From Paenibacillus sp. JNUCC-31 (GTDB lineage Bacteria > Bacillota > Bacilli > Paenibacillales > Paenibacillaceae): DNA of 64,000 nucleotides. The notes under the pieces are model-generated. The model saw only the letters and a program-made list of their open reading frames with translations, made no database searches and was not told the origin of the DNA. The stretch lies in the NCBI RefSeq assembly GCF_014844075.1, contig NZ_CP062165.1, forward strand, positions 4,898,001 to 4,962,000. The letters are read 5' to 3'. The position numbers were made by a program, and so were the translations under genes. This document shows positions 10,243 through 20,697 of the stretch, piece after piece (position 1 is the first letter of the stretch; each line of letters starts with the position of its first letter).

Positions 10243-11151
10243 TCAGTCCTGATAGTACAGACGGAACAGGATATCCTGATCATAGTTGCCGAATCCCTGA
10301 CCATATAACGTCAACCCGCCCACATGCTGCGCATCTTCCTCCACGGAGAGGCGCAATGTCCATTGGTTGCGTTCCACGGGAATATCCGCAAGCGTAATTT
10401 CGGACATATGCTGTCCATCGATGAATGTCCCCTCATGCGTAATCCGCAGTACCTTGAGCATACCGTACTGATTGACACTGTCGCTCCACCATTCCGGGGT
10501 AAACATCCCCCGTCCATTTCCAGAATCTCCAGGGCTTGTCCATTCACCCAATCGGATTCCGTTGAGCATAAATGTAATGTCCGAGGGCCAGTTCGGATTG
10601 ACTGAAGGTGCTTCGGAGCCCATCTCAAGTGATAATTCAATGGCACTGATCTGTTGACCGGACAAGATATAGTTTGGGATTTTGTATTCTACAAATCCAC
10701 GTCCAAACCAAAGAATGTGGGCATGCATCCGTTCAGGATCTAGAAAATAGCGAGGATCATCATACTGTCCAATGACCTGATTGGAGGTAGCCAGACCACA
10801 GGTCGGATATACATCAAAATGGGTATAATGTCCAACAGGGATTGCCACTTCATGAAGCTTGCGGGAGGCCCCGGTTTCCTGTGGCATGGAGATGCCAATC
10901 CAGTCGACAGCCAGACTGTTCATTTTGTGCGTGCCGCCATCCTTGCGAATCATTTTGGACTGAATAATGCCCACATCCTGAAGCTTGCGAACGTGCATGG
11001 TTACGATTGCGCTGCTCAGGCCGAGTGATGCGGCAATGTCCTTCACATTCATTGGGGTCTCTGCGACAAGCCTGATAATCTGGAGACGGACCTCACTCGC
11101 GAGTGCCTCGTATAATGGCAGCCATTCAGCATCGGTATTTGCTCTGATCAC
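10243..11151 (-). CDS. ArsR-type HTH regulator with a conserved unknown C-terminal sensor-like domain (paralogue 1)
   Basis: A 302-residue protein with a winged HTH of ArsR type at about 10-70 (LASEVRLQIIRLVAE, then a DIAASLGLSSAIVTMHVRKL recognition region). The remaining 200 residues do not belong to any domain I can name. They hold strongly conserved motifs shared with the gene at 42269-43186: PTCGLAT, DDPRYF, IPNY, EMGSEAP, WTSPGD, NQYGMLK, and ending in FGNYDQ. The aromatic and beta-rich pattern suggests a sugar-binding sandwich fold, which is inference. It is divergent from the GH51 arabinofuranosidase, as its paralogue is divergent from an arabinanase, so arabinose or arabino-oligosaccharide sensing is the best guess. 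The product is a soluble one-component regulator. Confidence 0.85.
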   Translation of the reverse strand: MIRANTDAEWLPLYEALASEVRLQIIRLVAETPMNVKDIAASLGLSSAIVTMHVRKLQDVGIIQSKMIRKDGGTHKMNSLAVDWIGISMPQETGASRKLHEVAIPVGHYTHFDVYPTCGLATSNQVIGQYDDPRYFLDPERMHAHILWFGRGFVEYKIPNYILSGQQISAIELSLEMGSEAPSVNPNWPSDITFMLNGIRLGEWTSPGDSGNGRGMFTPEWWSDSVNQYGMLKVLRITHEGTFIDGQHMSEITLADIPVERNQWTLRLSVEEDAQHVGGLTLYGQGFGNYDQDILFRLYYQD

Positions 11152-11428
11152 ATCTGTTCCTCCAGTAATATGAGTTGATTTAAGTGTTATTCACACGAGT
11201 CCACAACGCTGACAGAATAACCTTCCGATCGCTGTTATCCCCGGATTTTTTTGATTCCCCATATATAATGGGAAAATCCGGTGATAAAGGCGACCGCTAC
11301 GCTTCTACAGTTTTTTTCTGTCCTCTTCGTGCACGTGTGAATAACGAGATAAACTCATATCAATTATTCTTATAGAATTAAGTTAAACATAAATCCAGAC
11401 AAAAGAATAACATTTTGCAAAATTCATG

Positions 11429-11457
11429 TTGAAATTGGTGTCATAATCGATTTTAAT
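11429..11457 (+). promoter_or_regulatory. Likely sigma-A promoter of the GH51 gene
   Basis: TTGAAA (11429-11434), 17-bp spacer, TTTAAT (11452-11457), about 70 bp before the start codon. GATTTTAATA, overlapping the -10, with ATGAAC a little downstream resembles GATTTAATAC with ATGAAC before the second regulator-linked gene (43466-43484) and may be part of a shared operator; this is weak. Confidence 0.5.
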
Positions 11458-11467
11458 ATAAATATGA

Positions 11468-13033
<1,566 letters not shown>

Positions 13034-13248
13034 TCAAGCAGGAAGAATCATGCGGGTTGCACGATGGACAAAGGAGACAGAGGAATCGCAGAACACGGAA
13101 ATACAGGTTACTGAGGACGCAAATGGAGCACAAGACCCCCAGGAACACAGGAGCAAAAGGAATACAAGGCTCGCAGGAACACGGCTCGCAGGAACATGGG
13201 CACTCAGTGGCTGAACACTCGCCGAATTTCTGATACTTCCGATTAAGA
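13034..13248. other. Purine-rich low-complexity intergenic stretch
   Basis: Follows the GH51 stop. Contains recurrent CAGGAACA words, including GGCTCGCAGGAACA twice in tandem near 13170-13200. An open frame crosses it (13003-13233) but starts inside the GH51 gene and has no ribosome site, so I do not call a gene. Confidence 0.5.
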
Positions 13249-13291
13249 AAAAAGGCTGGATGCGAGTTAAGATGCATTCAGCCTTTTTCGT
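13249..13291 (+). terminator. Terminator after the GH51 gene
   Basis: Stem AAAGGCTGGATGC (13251-13263) with GCATTCAGCCTTT (13273-13285), one G-U pair, then T-run. Confidence 0.88.
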
Positions 13292-13304
13292 AGTGTAAAG
13301 TGCT

Positions 13305-13515
13305 CCAGCTTCTAACGAATCATATGCGCTTTATTTTGCAGATTATTGTAATACAGTAAATCTAACGAACTCAGGAATCGCTATTTCGATGATAATCTGC
13401 GAAAGCGAGTGTAAAGAGGGTGCAAAAGGGAAAATAAGACGTCTACAATTCGTTAGAATGGCGAACTTGTGCTATTTCGCCAAATAGAGCGTCTCAGATT
13501 CGTTAGATGGTTTGG
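13305..13515. repeat. Four-motif intergenic repeat, copy A
   Basis: TAACGAA occurs at 13313-13319 and 13363-13369, and its reverse complement TTCGTTA at 13449-13455 and 13499-13505. Spacings are 50, 86 and 50 bp. Each motif begins a unit resembling TCTAACGAATC, a short variable stretch, then CGCTATTTCG or similar. Copies B (31604-31812) and C (52218-52415) share this geometry. No coding potential. Confidence 0.85.
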
Positions 13516-13637
13516 ACAATCCGTATTCCCTAGAGATCTGACAAGATATTCGCTTGTGCCTTTTCTTTAGAAGGAATGAAACTGGATTCATCCACATCTT
13601 GGTTTCGCTAGCCTGTGAGAATTCCTTTTTACAATTC

Positions 13638-13692
13638 AAAACAGGCAGTCTCTAAAGTCGCTCATGCTTATGACCTTTGGGGCTGCCTTTTG
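13638..13692 (-). terminator. Probable terminator after the MBL-fold gene
   Basis: Long imperfect hairpin: AGGCAGTCTCTAAAGTC (13643-13659) pairs with GACCTTTGGGGCTGCCT, and minus-strand T residues follow. It lies just after the minus-strand stop at 13719. Confidence 0.7.
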
Positions 13693-13718
13693 TGTGCTTG
13701 ATACCTCAGCAGTAGATT

Positions 13719-14498
13719 TTACTTCAACTTCAACCCGGTCCCTGCTTCAAACACAAAGCTCTCGCCGTCGCGTGGAATGAGCACTTGCCCGTCCAGCTGC
13801 TCGGAGGCTAGATAACTGGCGAGATCCACGCGGGACATCATGCAATGATTAATGGCATCCATATGCACAGCGATAACGTGTGCATCCGGTGCATGGCGTT
13901 TCACGGCAGCTACATCAGGTCCGTCCATCGTGATCGGATCTCCTTGCAGGAAGCGGGCACCACCAGCATTCACCACAATCACTTCAGGCTGATATTGACG
14001 AATGGCTTCGGCTGGTTCTTCACACCAGATGGTATCACCGGCGATATAGGAGACGGGTTCTCCGTCAGCTTCCAATACAAAACTAGACACCTTGCCCATA
14101 CGTTCGCCGATTTCCCCGGTTCCGTGATGTCCCGAAGTGCGGGCAAAACGTACGGAGTGGTACTCATGTTTGTCATCCACGGCAGTAACGTTGGTAAATC
14201 CGGCTCCTGTGAACACAGCCTCATCTCCTGGCTGACACAGCAGAGGTACATCCTTGCGGAGCTGTTTGGCTGCTGCTTCATCCCAGTGATCGGGGTGGGT
14301 ATGCGTAACGATCAGCAGATCCGGATTCATATAATCCGTTTCCGTCTCGGGTAGTGAGACTCTTGGATTGCGCAGTTCATTGGGTGTGTTCGGAAAAGCA
14401 GGCATCACTTCTTTATCCATCAACATGGGATCAACCAGTATGTTCAGACCCCCGTATTCCAACCATAATGTTGCATTACGAATCAATTGAATTTTCAT
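13719..14498 (-). CDS. MBL-fold metallo-hydrolase, UlaG-like
   Basis: A 259-residue cytoplasmic protein of the metallo-beta-lactamase fold. The metal-binding motif THTHPDHWD lies near 65-73, further ligands are in TSGHHGTG near 122-129 and in AGDTIWCEEP around 153-162, and His residues HVIAVHMDAINH lie near 206-217. The short N-terminal strand pair, IRNATLWLEYGGLNILVDPML, is typical of the UlaG/RNase Z-like group that includes L-ascorbate-6-phosphate lactonase and many uncharacterised hydrolases. Divergent from an Lrp-type regulator 126 bp away, which may control it. The substrate cannot be assigned. Confidence 0.85.
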   Translation of the reverse strand: MKIQLIRNATLWLEYGGLNILVDPMLMDKEVMPAFPNTPNELRNPRVSLPETETDYMNPDLLIVTHTHPDHWDEAAAKQLRKDVPLLCQPGDEAVFTGAGFTNVTAVDDKHEYHSVRFARTSGHHGTGEIGERMGKVSSFVLEADGEPVSYIAGDTIWCEEPAEAIRQYQPEVIVVNAGGARFLQGDPITMDGPDVAAVKRHAPDAHVIAVHMDAINHCMMSRVDLASYLASEQLDGQVLIPRDGESFVFEAGTGLKLK

Positions 14499-14624
14499 TG
14501 AACCTGCACTCCTTCGGGATTAATGTTATTATCCTATATGTTATACAACCCGTTTTGAGGCGTAAATGACACACTGAAAGAAAACAGGCCGCTTTAATTT
14601 CAAGTTGAAAGGATTGCAAAATAG

Positions 14625-15056
14625 ATGAATGAAACGATAGATGATACAGATATCCGTATACTGAAAAGCCTGATTCGAGACTCCAAACGCTCCCACAAAG
14701 AGATCGGCGAAGAGGTACATCTGACCGGACAGGCTGTAGGTGCGAGAGTGCGCAAGCTGCATGATTTGGGTGTCCTTGAAGGGTATACGGTAAAATGGAA
14801 CCCGGAACGCCTCGGCATGGGCCTGCAAGCATTTGTGATGATTTTTCTCAATTCCGGCGACAGACATGCCGCCTTCCGTGAATTTGTGGCTGCACGTGAA
14901 GACATCGTGGAAGTTCACCGTGTCAGCGGAGAGGGCTGTTACCTGATGCGAGTACGCACAGGCACATTGGAGCAGCTTGACAGCTTGCTGGAAGCCATCT
15001 TGCCTTATGGAAATTACAGAATGAACCTGTCAGTCGGTATCGAAAAGTCAGAATGA
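14625..15056 (+). CDS. Lrp/AsnC-family transcriptional regulator
   Basis: A 143-residue regulator with an N-terminal HTH (IDDTDIRILKSLIRDSKRSH, then EIGEEVHLTGQAVGARVRKL) and a C-terminal RAM/AsnC ligand-binding domain (about 65-138, including VEVHRVSGEGCYLMRVRT). Family members form octameric rings and respond to small effectors, often amino acids. The preceding sequence TTGAAAGGATTGCAAAATAG gives a usable ribosome site (AAAGGA). Divergently placed with the MBL-fold gene, an arrangement that often reflects direct control. Its stop is 14 bp from that of the convergent downstream gene. Confidence 0.9.
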   Translation: MNETIDDTDIRILKSLIRDSKRSHKEIGEEVHLTGQAVGARVRKLHDLGVLEGYTVKWNPERLGMGLQAFVMIFLNSGDRHAAFREFVAAREDIVEVHRVSGEGCYLMRVRTGTLEQLDSLLEAILPYGNYRMNLSVGIEKSE

Positions 15057-15070
15057 GGTGAGCTGAGTTT

Positions 15071-15586
15071 TCAGTTGTCCTGTTGTTGTTTCTCGCGCAG
15101 CGTTGCCTGGAGAAGGACTATGGCTCGACAGAGCTCTTTTTTGGTAAGCAAATGATCGGTCTGGATATGACGACGGGTACCGTCTTTCAGGTACAAGGCA
15201 ATCATGGGGGATGCGGACAGTATCCATTTGCTGAGGGCGGGAGAGGCAAGTTCGATTTTACGAATTTCATTCCAGGGAATGGTCCGTGTACGGGCATGAA
15301 GCCCTTCATCATTCCAGGATAGTAACACGGGAGAACTCACGGTAGCCCGGGACAGAAACATAAGAAATAAGGGCCCGACAAACCACATGCCAAGAATGGC
15401 TGCGATGGAATAATACCATGTCTCCAGTTGTCCAGCATGATCCTCATAGATGATCCATAACAGGGCCAAGCATAACAGTAAAAAGAGAAGACATAGGGCT
15501 CCTTTCCATAGAGCTGTGAAACGGCGGTAACCAATCTGCGGATGCTTAAGCTCCGACTCCGAAGATTTATATAATTCAGGTTTCAT
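15071..15586 (-). CDS. Two-TM membrane protein with PH-like cytosolic domain
   Basis: 171 residues. Two hydrophobic helices at about 28-48 and 59-80 are followed by a domain with the pattern SWNDEGLHARTRTIPWNEIRKIEL, typical of small membrane proteins with a bacterial pleckstrin-homology-like fold (STM3941-like group). The C-terminus is charged. No catalytic motif is visible and no function is known to me. It converges with the Lrp gene, leaving no room for a separate terminator. Confidence 0.75.
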   Translation of the reverse strand: MKPELYKSSESELKHPQIGYRRFTALWKGALCLLFLLLCLALLWIIYEDHAGQLETWYYSIAAILGMWFVGPLFLMFLSRATVSSPVLLSWNDEGLHARTRTIPWNEIRKIELASPALSKWILSASPMIALYLKDGTRRHIQTDHLLTKKELCRAIVLLQATLREKQQQDN

Positions 15587-15626
15587 AAGTACAACTCCTT
15601 ATTATCATTTCCCAGAAAATATACCA

Positions 15627-15658
15627 AACATGCCGCCTGCATCGCAGAGCGGCATGTT
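15627..15658 (-). terminator. Possible terminator after the ABC exporter genes
   Basis: Perfect inverted repeat AACATGCCGC (15627-15636) with GCGGCATGTT (15649-15658), downstream of the minus-strand stop at 15764. The T-run is short. Confidence 0.5.
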
Positions 15659-15763
15659 CAACGTAGACGCGGCGAGATGGGCCAGGTGAGTACACAGGAC
15701 AGCGCTGAACCTCGTGGACTGACCTCTTGAATTAAACCTCACTTGGTTCGATCCGCTAATGCT

Positions 15764-17623
15764 CTAACCGGAGATAGCTGAATCATTACCGACCTCACGC
15801 GCATGGGTGTAGAGATCGGCATATACTCCTTCTGCATCGATCAGCTTCTGATGTGAGCCTTCCTCGACAATCTCACCATTCTCCATAACGAGAATCCGAT
15901 CCGCATGCATGACCGTAGATAGACGATGCGCAATAACAATCGTTGTTCTTCCTTGTGAGACGGATTCCAGCGCCTGTTGTACCAATTGTTCTGTATGTGA
16001 ATCCAGATTCGCGGTTGCTTCATCCAGGATGAGCACTCGGGGCTGAAAGACCACGATCCGGGCAAACGATATCAGTTGACGCTCTCCGGCGGACAGACCA
16101 CTTCCGCGTTCGGAAAGCCGTGTATCATAGCCTTGCGGCAAACGTGAAATCATGGCATGTGCTCCGACGAATCGGCAGGCCTGAATGGCCTGCTCTCTTG
16201 TAATATCCTCACGGAACATTCGTACGTTGTCAATGATGGAGCCCGAGAAGAGGAACGGTTCCTGTTGGATCAGACCAACAATGCGATGGAGACTGGCCTG
16301 TGGGAAATGACGGATATCTGTGCCATCAATCTCAATGCTGCCCCCATTCACATCGTAGAAGCGGTTGAGCAGGGAGATCAGTGTACTTTTTCCAGCCCCT
16401 GTAGTCCCCACAATGCCCACCATTTCACCCGGATAGAGATGCAGATTCATATGCTGAATCAGAGGGCGATCTGGCCGATAGCCGAACGATACATTATTAA
16501 AATCAATCTGGCCCATCACGTTGCGTGGTTCAAGTGTGGAGGCGATCCCGGGTTTCGGGTCAGCGACTTCCGGACGGGTACTCAGAATGTTCCAGATCCG
16601 ATCCATGGATACGGTGGTCGACTGGAATGTGTTCCACTGCATGGTGATCTGGTTAATCGGCTGGAAAAACTGACGGATATAACTGATAAATGCATAAAGT
16701 ACACCCACCTGCAGCGATTCACCCAGCACGGCACGCCCCCCAAGCCACACCATCATGACGAGGGCGGCATTACCGAGAATATCAAACGTTCGGTTGAAAA
16801 TAACGTTGGAACGGGCCTGTGCGATATTGGCCTTTAGGTGAAGTGTGTTCTGCTCCTTGAATCTTTTTTTCTGTTCTTCTTCCTGATGGAAAGCCTGGAT
16901 CAAAAACATGCCGGACAGGTTCTCTGCCGTGAACGCAATCAGACGTGAGAGGCGAGTGCGGGCATTCTGATAAGCTCTGCGCAGTCGACTTCGGAACAAT
17001 ACGGCCACAATGGCGATTACAGGCAAGACGATGAGAGAATACCCTGCAAGTACTGGATCGAGCTGGAACATAAACACGATAATGAGCACCAGCATCATGC
17101 CATCCCGGATGAGACTAAGCAGCACCTGGGTGAAGAAACTGCTGATCGTCTCCGTATCACTGGATACATTCGTAACCAGACTGCCGATATGGAACCGGTC
17201 GAAGAAAGACATCGACATTTTGGAGATATGCTTGAACAGGTCCTTACGAATGCGAGAGACGATATTCTGACCGACATGCTGCAGCAGATTGTTCTGTACA
17301 TAGGTGAAAATAAAGCTGATCACTGCCAGCCCCAAAAAGACAGCTGCCAACTCGACAAGGAAGCCTACACTGGTCTGGCCAATCGCCAGATGATCATCGA
17401 TGGCGATCTTCACCAGATAAGGCTGGAGCAGATCTGCGGAAATACCAAGCAGGGAGCAGAGAAAGATACCCGCAAAAGCCCATTTATGGGGTTTGGCGTA
17501 GGACATCATCGCTTTGAATGAAGTACGCTTACTCTGGTCTGCGCCTGCATCGGAACCGGAGCGGTGTCCTGGAGGTGCTTGCGCGCCCGCATCTGAACGA
17601 ACTTCAGCGTTACGGTCAGTCAT
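15764..17623 (-). CDS. ABC exporter half-transporter, subunit B (canonical Walker B)
   Basis: A 619-residue type IV ABC half-transporter: a cytosolic N-terminal extension of about 35 residues, six membrane helices to about residue 350, and an NBD with GTTGAGKST, the altered signature LSAGERQ, and VLILDEATANLD with catalytic Glu. The partner encoded just upstream has LSGGQRQ but VLVLDDSMSAVD, Asp replacing Glu. This asymmetry is characteristic of heterodimeric exporters such as BmrCD/YheIH or YfiBC. ATG 17623 is chosen for GGAGGAGGGA seven bases upstream; it overlaps the partner's stop by 8 bp, implying translational coupling. Likely multidrug or lipid-like export; the substrate is unknown. 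Confidence 0.93.
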   Translation of the reverse strand: MTDRNAEVRSDAGAQAPPGHRSGSDAGADQSKRTSFKAMMSYAKPHKWAFAGIFLCSLLGISADLLQPYLVKIAIDDHLAIGQTSVGFLVELAAVFLGLAVISFIFTYVQNNLLQHVGQNIVSRIRKDLFKHISKMSMSFFDRFHIGSLVTNVSSDTETISSFFTQVLLSLIRDGMMLVLIIVFMFQLDPVLAGYSLIVLPVIAIVAVLFRSRLRRAYQNARTRLSRLIAFTAENLSGMFLIQAFHQEEEQKKRFKEQNTLHLKANIAQARSNVIFNRTFDILGNAALVMMVWLGGRAVLGESLQVGVLYAFISYIRQFFQPINQITMQWNTFQSTTVSMDRIWNILSTRPEVADPKPGIASTLEPRNVMGQIDFNNVSFGYRPDRPLIQHMNLHLYPGEMVGIVGTTGAGKSTLISLLNRFYDVNGGSIEIDGTDIRHFPQASLHRIVGLIQQEPFLFSGSIIDNVRMFREDITREQAIQACRFVGAHAMISRLPQGYDTRLSERGSGLSAGERQLISFARIVVFQPRVLILDEATANLDSHTEQLVQQALESVSQGRTTIVIAHRLSTVMHADRILVMENGEIVEEGSHQKLIDAEGVYADLYTHAREVGNDSAISG

Positions 17624-19358
17624 GATGTAATCCCTCCTCCTGCAAACGGTAGGTTGCAGCATATAACCCTTTGGCAGCCATCAGCCCTGCATGTGTTCCC
17701 TGTTCGGCAATTCGCCCTTCGTCGAGAACGATAATTTCGTCGGCATGACGGACTGCACTGATTCGGTGAGAGATAATTAGCGTTGTTTTGCCTTTGCCAA
17801 TCTCACGCAGGCTGCGCAGAATGCCACTTTCGGTGACGGCATCCACTGCACTCATGCTGTCATCCAGAACGAGCACCTGTGCTTTTTTGATCAACCCCCG
17901 GGCCAGACTTGTACGCTGACGCTGACCACCAGATAATGTAAGTCCACGTTCGCCCAGCAACGTATCGAACTGATCGGGGAACCGGATAATGTTTTCGTAT
18001 ATCATCGCTTGTCGTGCACTGTGCTCTACCGTGTCGAGCGGAACCTCGCGGTCGCTAAAAGCGATGTTGTCACGAATGGTCGTACTGAACAGAAATCCGT
18101 CCTGTGGCACATAGGCAATACGAGATCTCAGACTCTCCAGCGAAAGATGCCGAATATCAGTGTTGTTAATACGGATGGTGCCTTCAGGCGGTTCGTATGT
18201 ACGCAGCAGCAATTTCACGAAGGTGCTTTTACCAGAACCTGTTTTGCCCACAATGCCCACGGTTCGTCCTGCCTGGATATTCAAATTGATGTTTTTGAGC
18301 GCAGGGGTTGAACTGCCGGGATAAGAGAAGGACAGGTTCTCAATCGTAATGTCGTTCACGGTTTTAAGACTTGTTGCATGGGGAAGTTCGCGTACATCAG
18401 GCACTTCCGTCAACAAATCATTAACCCGCTCCAATGATGCTCCAGAACGCTGCATGGTATTAATCACATTACCAATTTGTTGTAGCGGTCCCATGATGAT
18501 TCGCAAATATAACGTCAATGCAACAAAGCTTCCGAGTGTAATGGAGTTCTGCATTGTCAAAATCCCGCCAACAAGCAGCGAAACAACTAGTGAAATGGCA
18601 CCCAGCAGCGGTAGCAGGGCCTGAAATAGAGAGGACAGACGGACGAGCCGCAGCTGTTTGCTTTTGATTGCATCTACTGTGAACCCAAATCGTTCACGGG
18701 CACTGTCTTCAATGGCAAATGTTTTGGTTACACGGATGCCTCCCAACTGCTCTTCTGCGGATTCTGTCATCGTTGCAAGAGCATCCTGCACATCACGAGA
18801 GCGCTTGCGAATTCGCGGACCGAAAAAAACGACCAGAAACGGAATAGCCAGCAAAGGCATAATACTGATCAGAATAAGTTTCATCGGGATTCCGCTGAGC
18901 AGCATCATCACAATGCAGGATAATAACAGAAAGGTTGCATTGGTCATCATGGTTACGCCATTGGAGATGGCTTCACGTACGGAAGTGACATCATTCATGA
19001 CGTAACTGAGCAGTTTCCCATTTCCCTGTTTGGAGAAATAGTGCTCACTCAGTTCGGAGAATTTGGCGAAAATGCGCTCGCGTGTCATGAATTCGAAGCG
19101 TCGTCCAAGCTTCATGATCATGAATTGCCCGGTACCGAATAACAGATTATAAGCGATGGCTATGGCTAAAAGCGAAAGACTATACCGAATGACCGTATTC
19201 ATTTGAAGTGTGTGTTGCATGAGCTGATCCGTGAAGCTGCCCAGAATTCGGGGCAAGGATGCCTGACCCACATTGGAGACAATAATCAGTAGTACAGCGA
19301 ACAGGTATACGGGCCAATTGGCAATGACATAGCCTCGTAGTAATCCTTTCTTGGACAT
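17616..19358 (-). CDS. ABC exporter half-transporter, subunit A (degenerate Walker B)
   Basis: 580 residues: six predicted membrane helices (first at about 12-35), then an NBD with Walker A GKTGSGKST, signature LSGGQRQR, and Walker B VLVLDDSMSAVD in which the catalytic Glu is Asp. It pairs with the downstream gene, whose signature is the altered one, so the dimer would have one degenerate and one active ATP site. This is known for heterodimeric multidrug exporters. ATG 19358 is used because AAAGGAGAACC lies upstream; an in-frame ATG 45 bases earlier lacks such a site. The two genes form an operon. Confidence 0.93.
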   Translation of the reverse strand: MSKKGLLRGYVIANWPVYLFAVLLIIVSNVGQASLPRILGSFTDQLMQHTLQMNTVIRYSLSLLAIAIAYNLLFGTGQFMIMKLGRRFEFMTRERIFAKFSELSEHYFSKQGNGKLLSYVMNDVTSVREAISNGVTMMTNATFLLLSCIVMMLLSGIPMKLILISIMPLLAIPFLVVFFGPRIRKRSRDVQDALATMTESAEEQLGGIRVTKTFAIEDSARERFGFTVDAIKSKQLRLVRLSSLFQALLPLLGAISLVVSLLVGGILTMQNSITLGSFVALTLYLRIIMGPLQQIGNVINTMQRSGASLERVNDLLTEVPDVRELPHATSLKTVNDITIENLSFSYPGSSTPALKNINLNIQAGRTVGIVGKTGSGKSTFVKLLLRTYEPPEGTIRINNTDIRHLSLESLRSRIAYVPQDGFLFSTTIRDNIAFSDREVPLDTVEHSARQAMIYENIIRFPDQFDTLLGERGLTLSGGQRQRTSLARGLIKKAQVLVLDDSMSAVDAVTESGILRSLREIGKGKTTLIISHRISAVRHADEIIVLDEGRIAEQGTHAGLMAAKGLYAATYRLQEEGLHHD

Positions 19359-19721
19359 AAGATTGGTTCTCCTTTGTTGAGGGGGATGAAAGTTAGTTCG
19401 CAAGCGGAGTCAAGAAAAGGGCCGACACCTGTGAATTAGCGCGTCGTGCCCTCTTACTTTATGCAATCCGGTTTGCTGTTTATCCGTCATTCAATAGAAT
19501 TTCTCTATTCTTATTTTTGCGCTAAATGATAAGGTTGTCAACGAATCAAGTAAGCATCATGGAAGAAGACAGATCAGCGCCCGTAGCGAAAGGGCTGTAT
19601 GCGGTATTTCCTTCATTTATTCACCAGATGTCGATTTTACTGAAACATTTCCGATGGGTCTCCCGTCTGTAGGGTTGAAAAGGTCAAAAATTGGATTTAC
19701 TAACTATGGAGGTGCCAAGAA
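19359..19721. other. Divergent intergenic region, exporter and SLH gene
   Basis: 363 bp between divergent starts. It should carry both promoters, but no clear pair of boxes was identified. No tRNA, no recognised riboswitch, and no good small ORF with a ribosome site. Confidence 0.5.
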
Positions 19722-20645
19722 ATGAAACATAAAAAAGGATTGGCTGCAACGCTTGCGCTCTGCGTGTCTTTGACGGCGGGAGGTGCATCGGTACTCGCTT
19801 TTTCGGATGTAAAAGATGAAGGGCAAAAAACAATTGTAGACTCGTTGCAATCAAAGGGCATTGTTAACGGAGTAACGGCGGATTTGTTCCGTCCGGATGT
19901 CGCATTGTCCGAGCCACAGGGTGTTCAGCTGATCGTGAAAGCGTTTGGTCTGAAAAATGAATACGCTGCCGCTTCGGCACAAAATAAAATAAGCCCTGAC
20001 ACGTGGTATGCTGATGCTGTTCAGGCTGCCACTCAAAATGGACTCTCCATTCCGGTGGAATTGAACCCACAGGGCAAAATGACGCGTGAGCAGTTTGCCA
20101 TTTTGCTCCTTGAAGGGATTGACACAACCGGAGAATATCCGGTGATCATGCTGTATAATGATATTAAAGACGAAAAAAAAATCGGTAAGGACGCCAAATC
20201 TGCGGTCCAGAACCTGCTGAACATGGACATCATCGAACTGGATAAGGACGGTAACTTCCGTCCAGATCAGTCGCTTACCCGTATGGAGGCTGCAAGCATG
20301 ATCTTCAATGCACTTGAGTTTGTAGATAAGCATGGCAATGGCGGATCGACAGAACCGGCTCCAACGAATCCGGGCGAAGGGCAACAGGGGATTGTACCTA
20401 CGGTTACATCAACCAAAGTGGATGACAAAACGGTGAAAGTCAAACTGACTGCGCAAATGCCACATCCTGGTTATGGATTGAAGATTGAAGATGTGAAACT
20501 GGAGAAGGATGGACGTGCCATCGTGCTGTATACGATCACCCAGCCTGATCCGGATATGATGTATCCAATGGTGATTACCGATGTAACTGCGGAGACAGAT
20601 ATTCCAACAGGGTACACTGCAGAAGCACAGCCTTCGGGAAAATAA
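19722..20645 (+). CDS. Secreted SLH-domain protein with PrcB-like C-terminal domain
   Basis: A 307-residue exported protein. Signal peptide 1-26 (ends SVLAF), then SLH-type repeats: FSDVKDEGQKTIVDSLQSKGIVNG with FRPDVALSEPQ at about 27-70, a divergent middle repeat at about 75-135, and a third with GNFRPDQSLTRMEAASM near 180-200. SLH triplets anchor proteins to pyruvylated secondary cell-wall polymer. After a Gly/Pro/Thr linker, residues about 228-300 resemble the PrcB C-terminal domain (HPGYGLKIEDVKLEKDG). The role is unknown; a wall-attached accessory or protease-complex factor is plausible. GGAGG lies 10 bases before the ATG. Confidence 0.85.
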   Translation: MKHKKGLAATLALCVSLTAGGASVLAFSDVKDEGQKTIVDSLQSKGIVNGVTADLFRPDVALSEPQGVQLIVKAFGLKNEYAAASAQNKISPDTWYADAVQAATQNGLSIPVELNPQGKMTREQFAILLLEGIDTTGEYPVIMLYNDIKDEKKIGKDAKSAVQNLLNMDIIELDKDGNFRPDQSLTRMEAASMIFNALEFVDKHGNGGSTEPAPTNPGEGQQGIVPTVTSTKVDDKTVKVKLTAQMPHPGYGLKIEDVKLEKDGRAIVLYTITQPDPDMMYPMVITDVTAETDIPTGYTAEAQPSGK

Positions 20646-20657
20646 GCAAGCCTTGCC

Positions 20658-20697
20658 AGCGCGCTTCGATCCTTGATCGGAGCGCGCTTTTTTTTGT
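20658..20697 (+). terminator. Terminator after the SLH gene
   Basis: 14-bp stem AGCGCGCTTCGATC (20658-20671) with GATCGGAGCGCGCT (20675-20688), one mismatch or wobble, followed by a long T-run. Confidence 0.92.
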
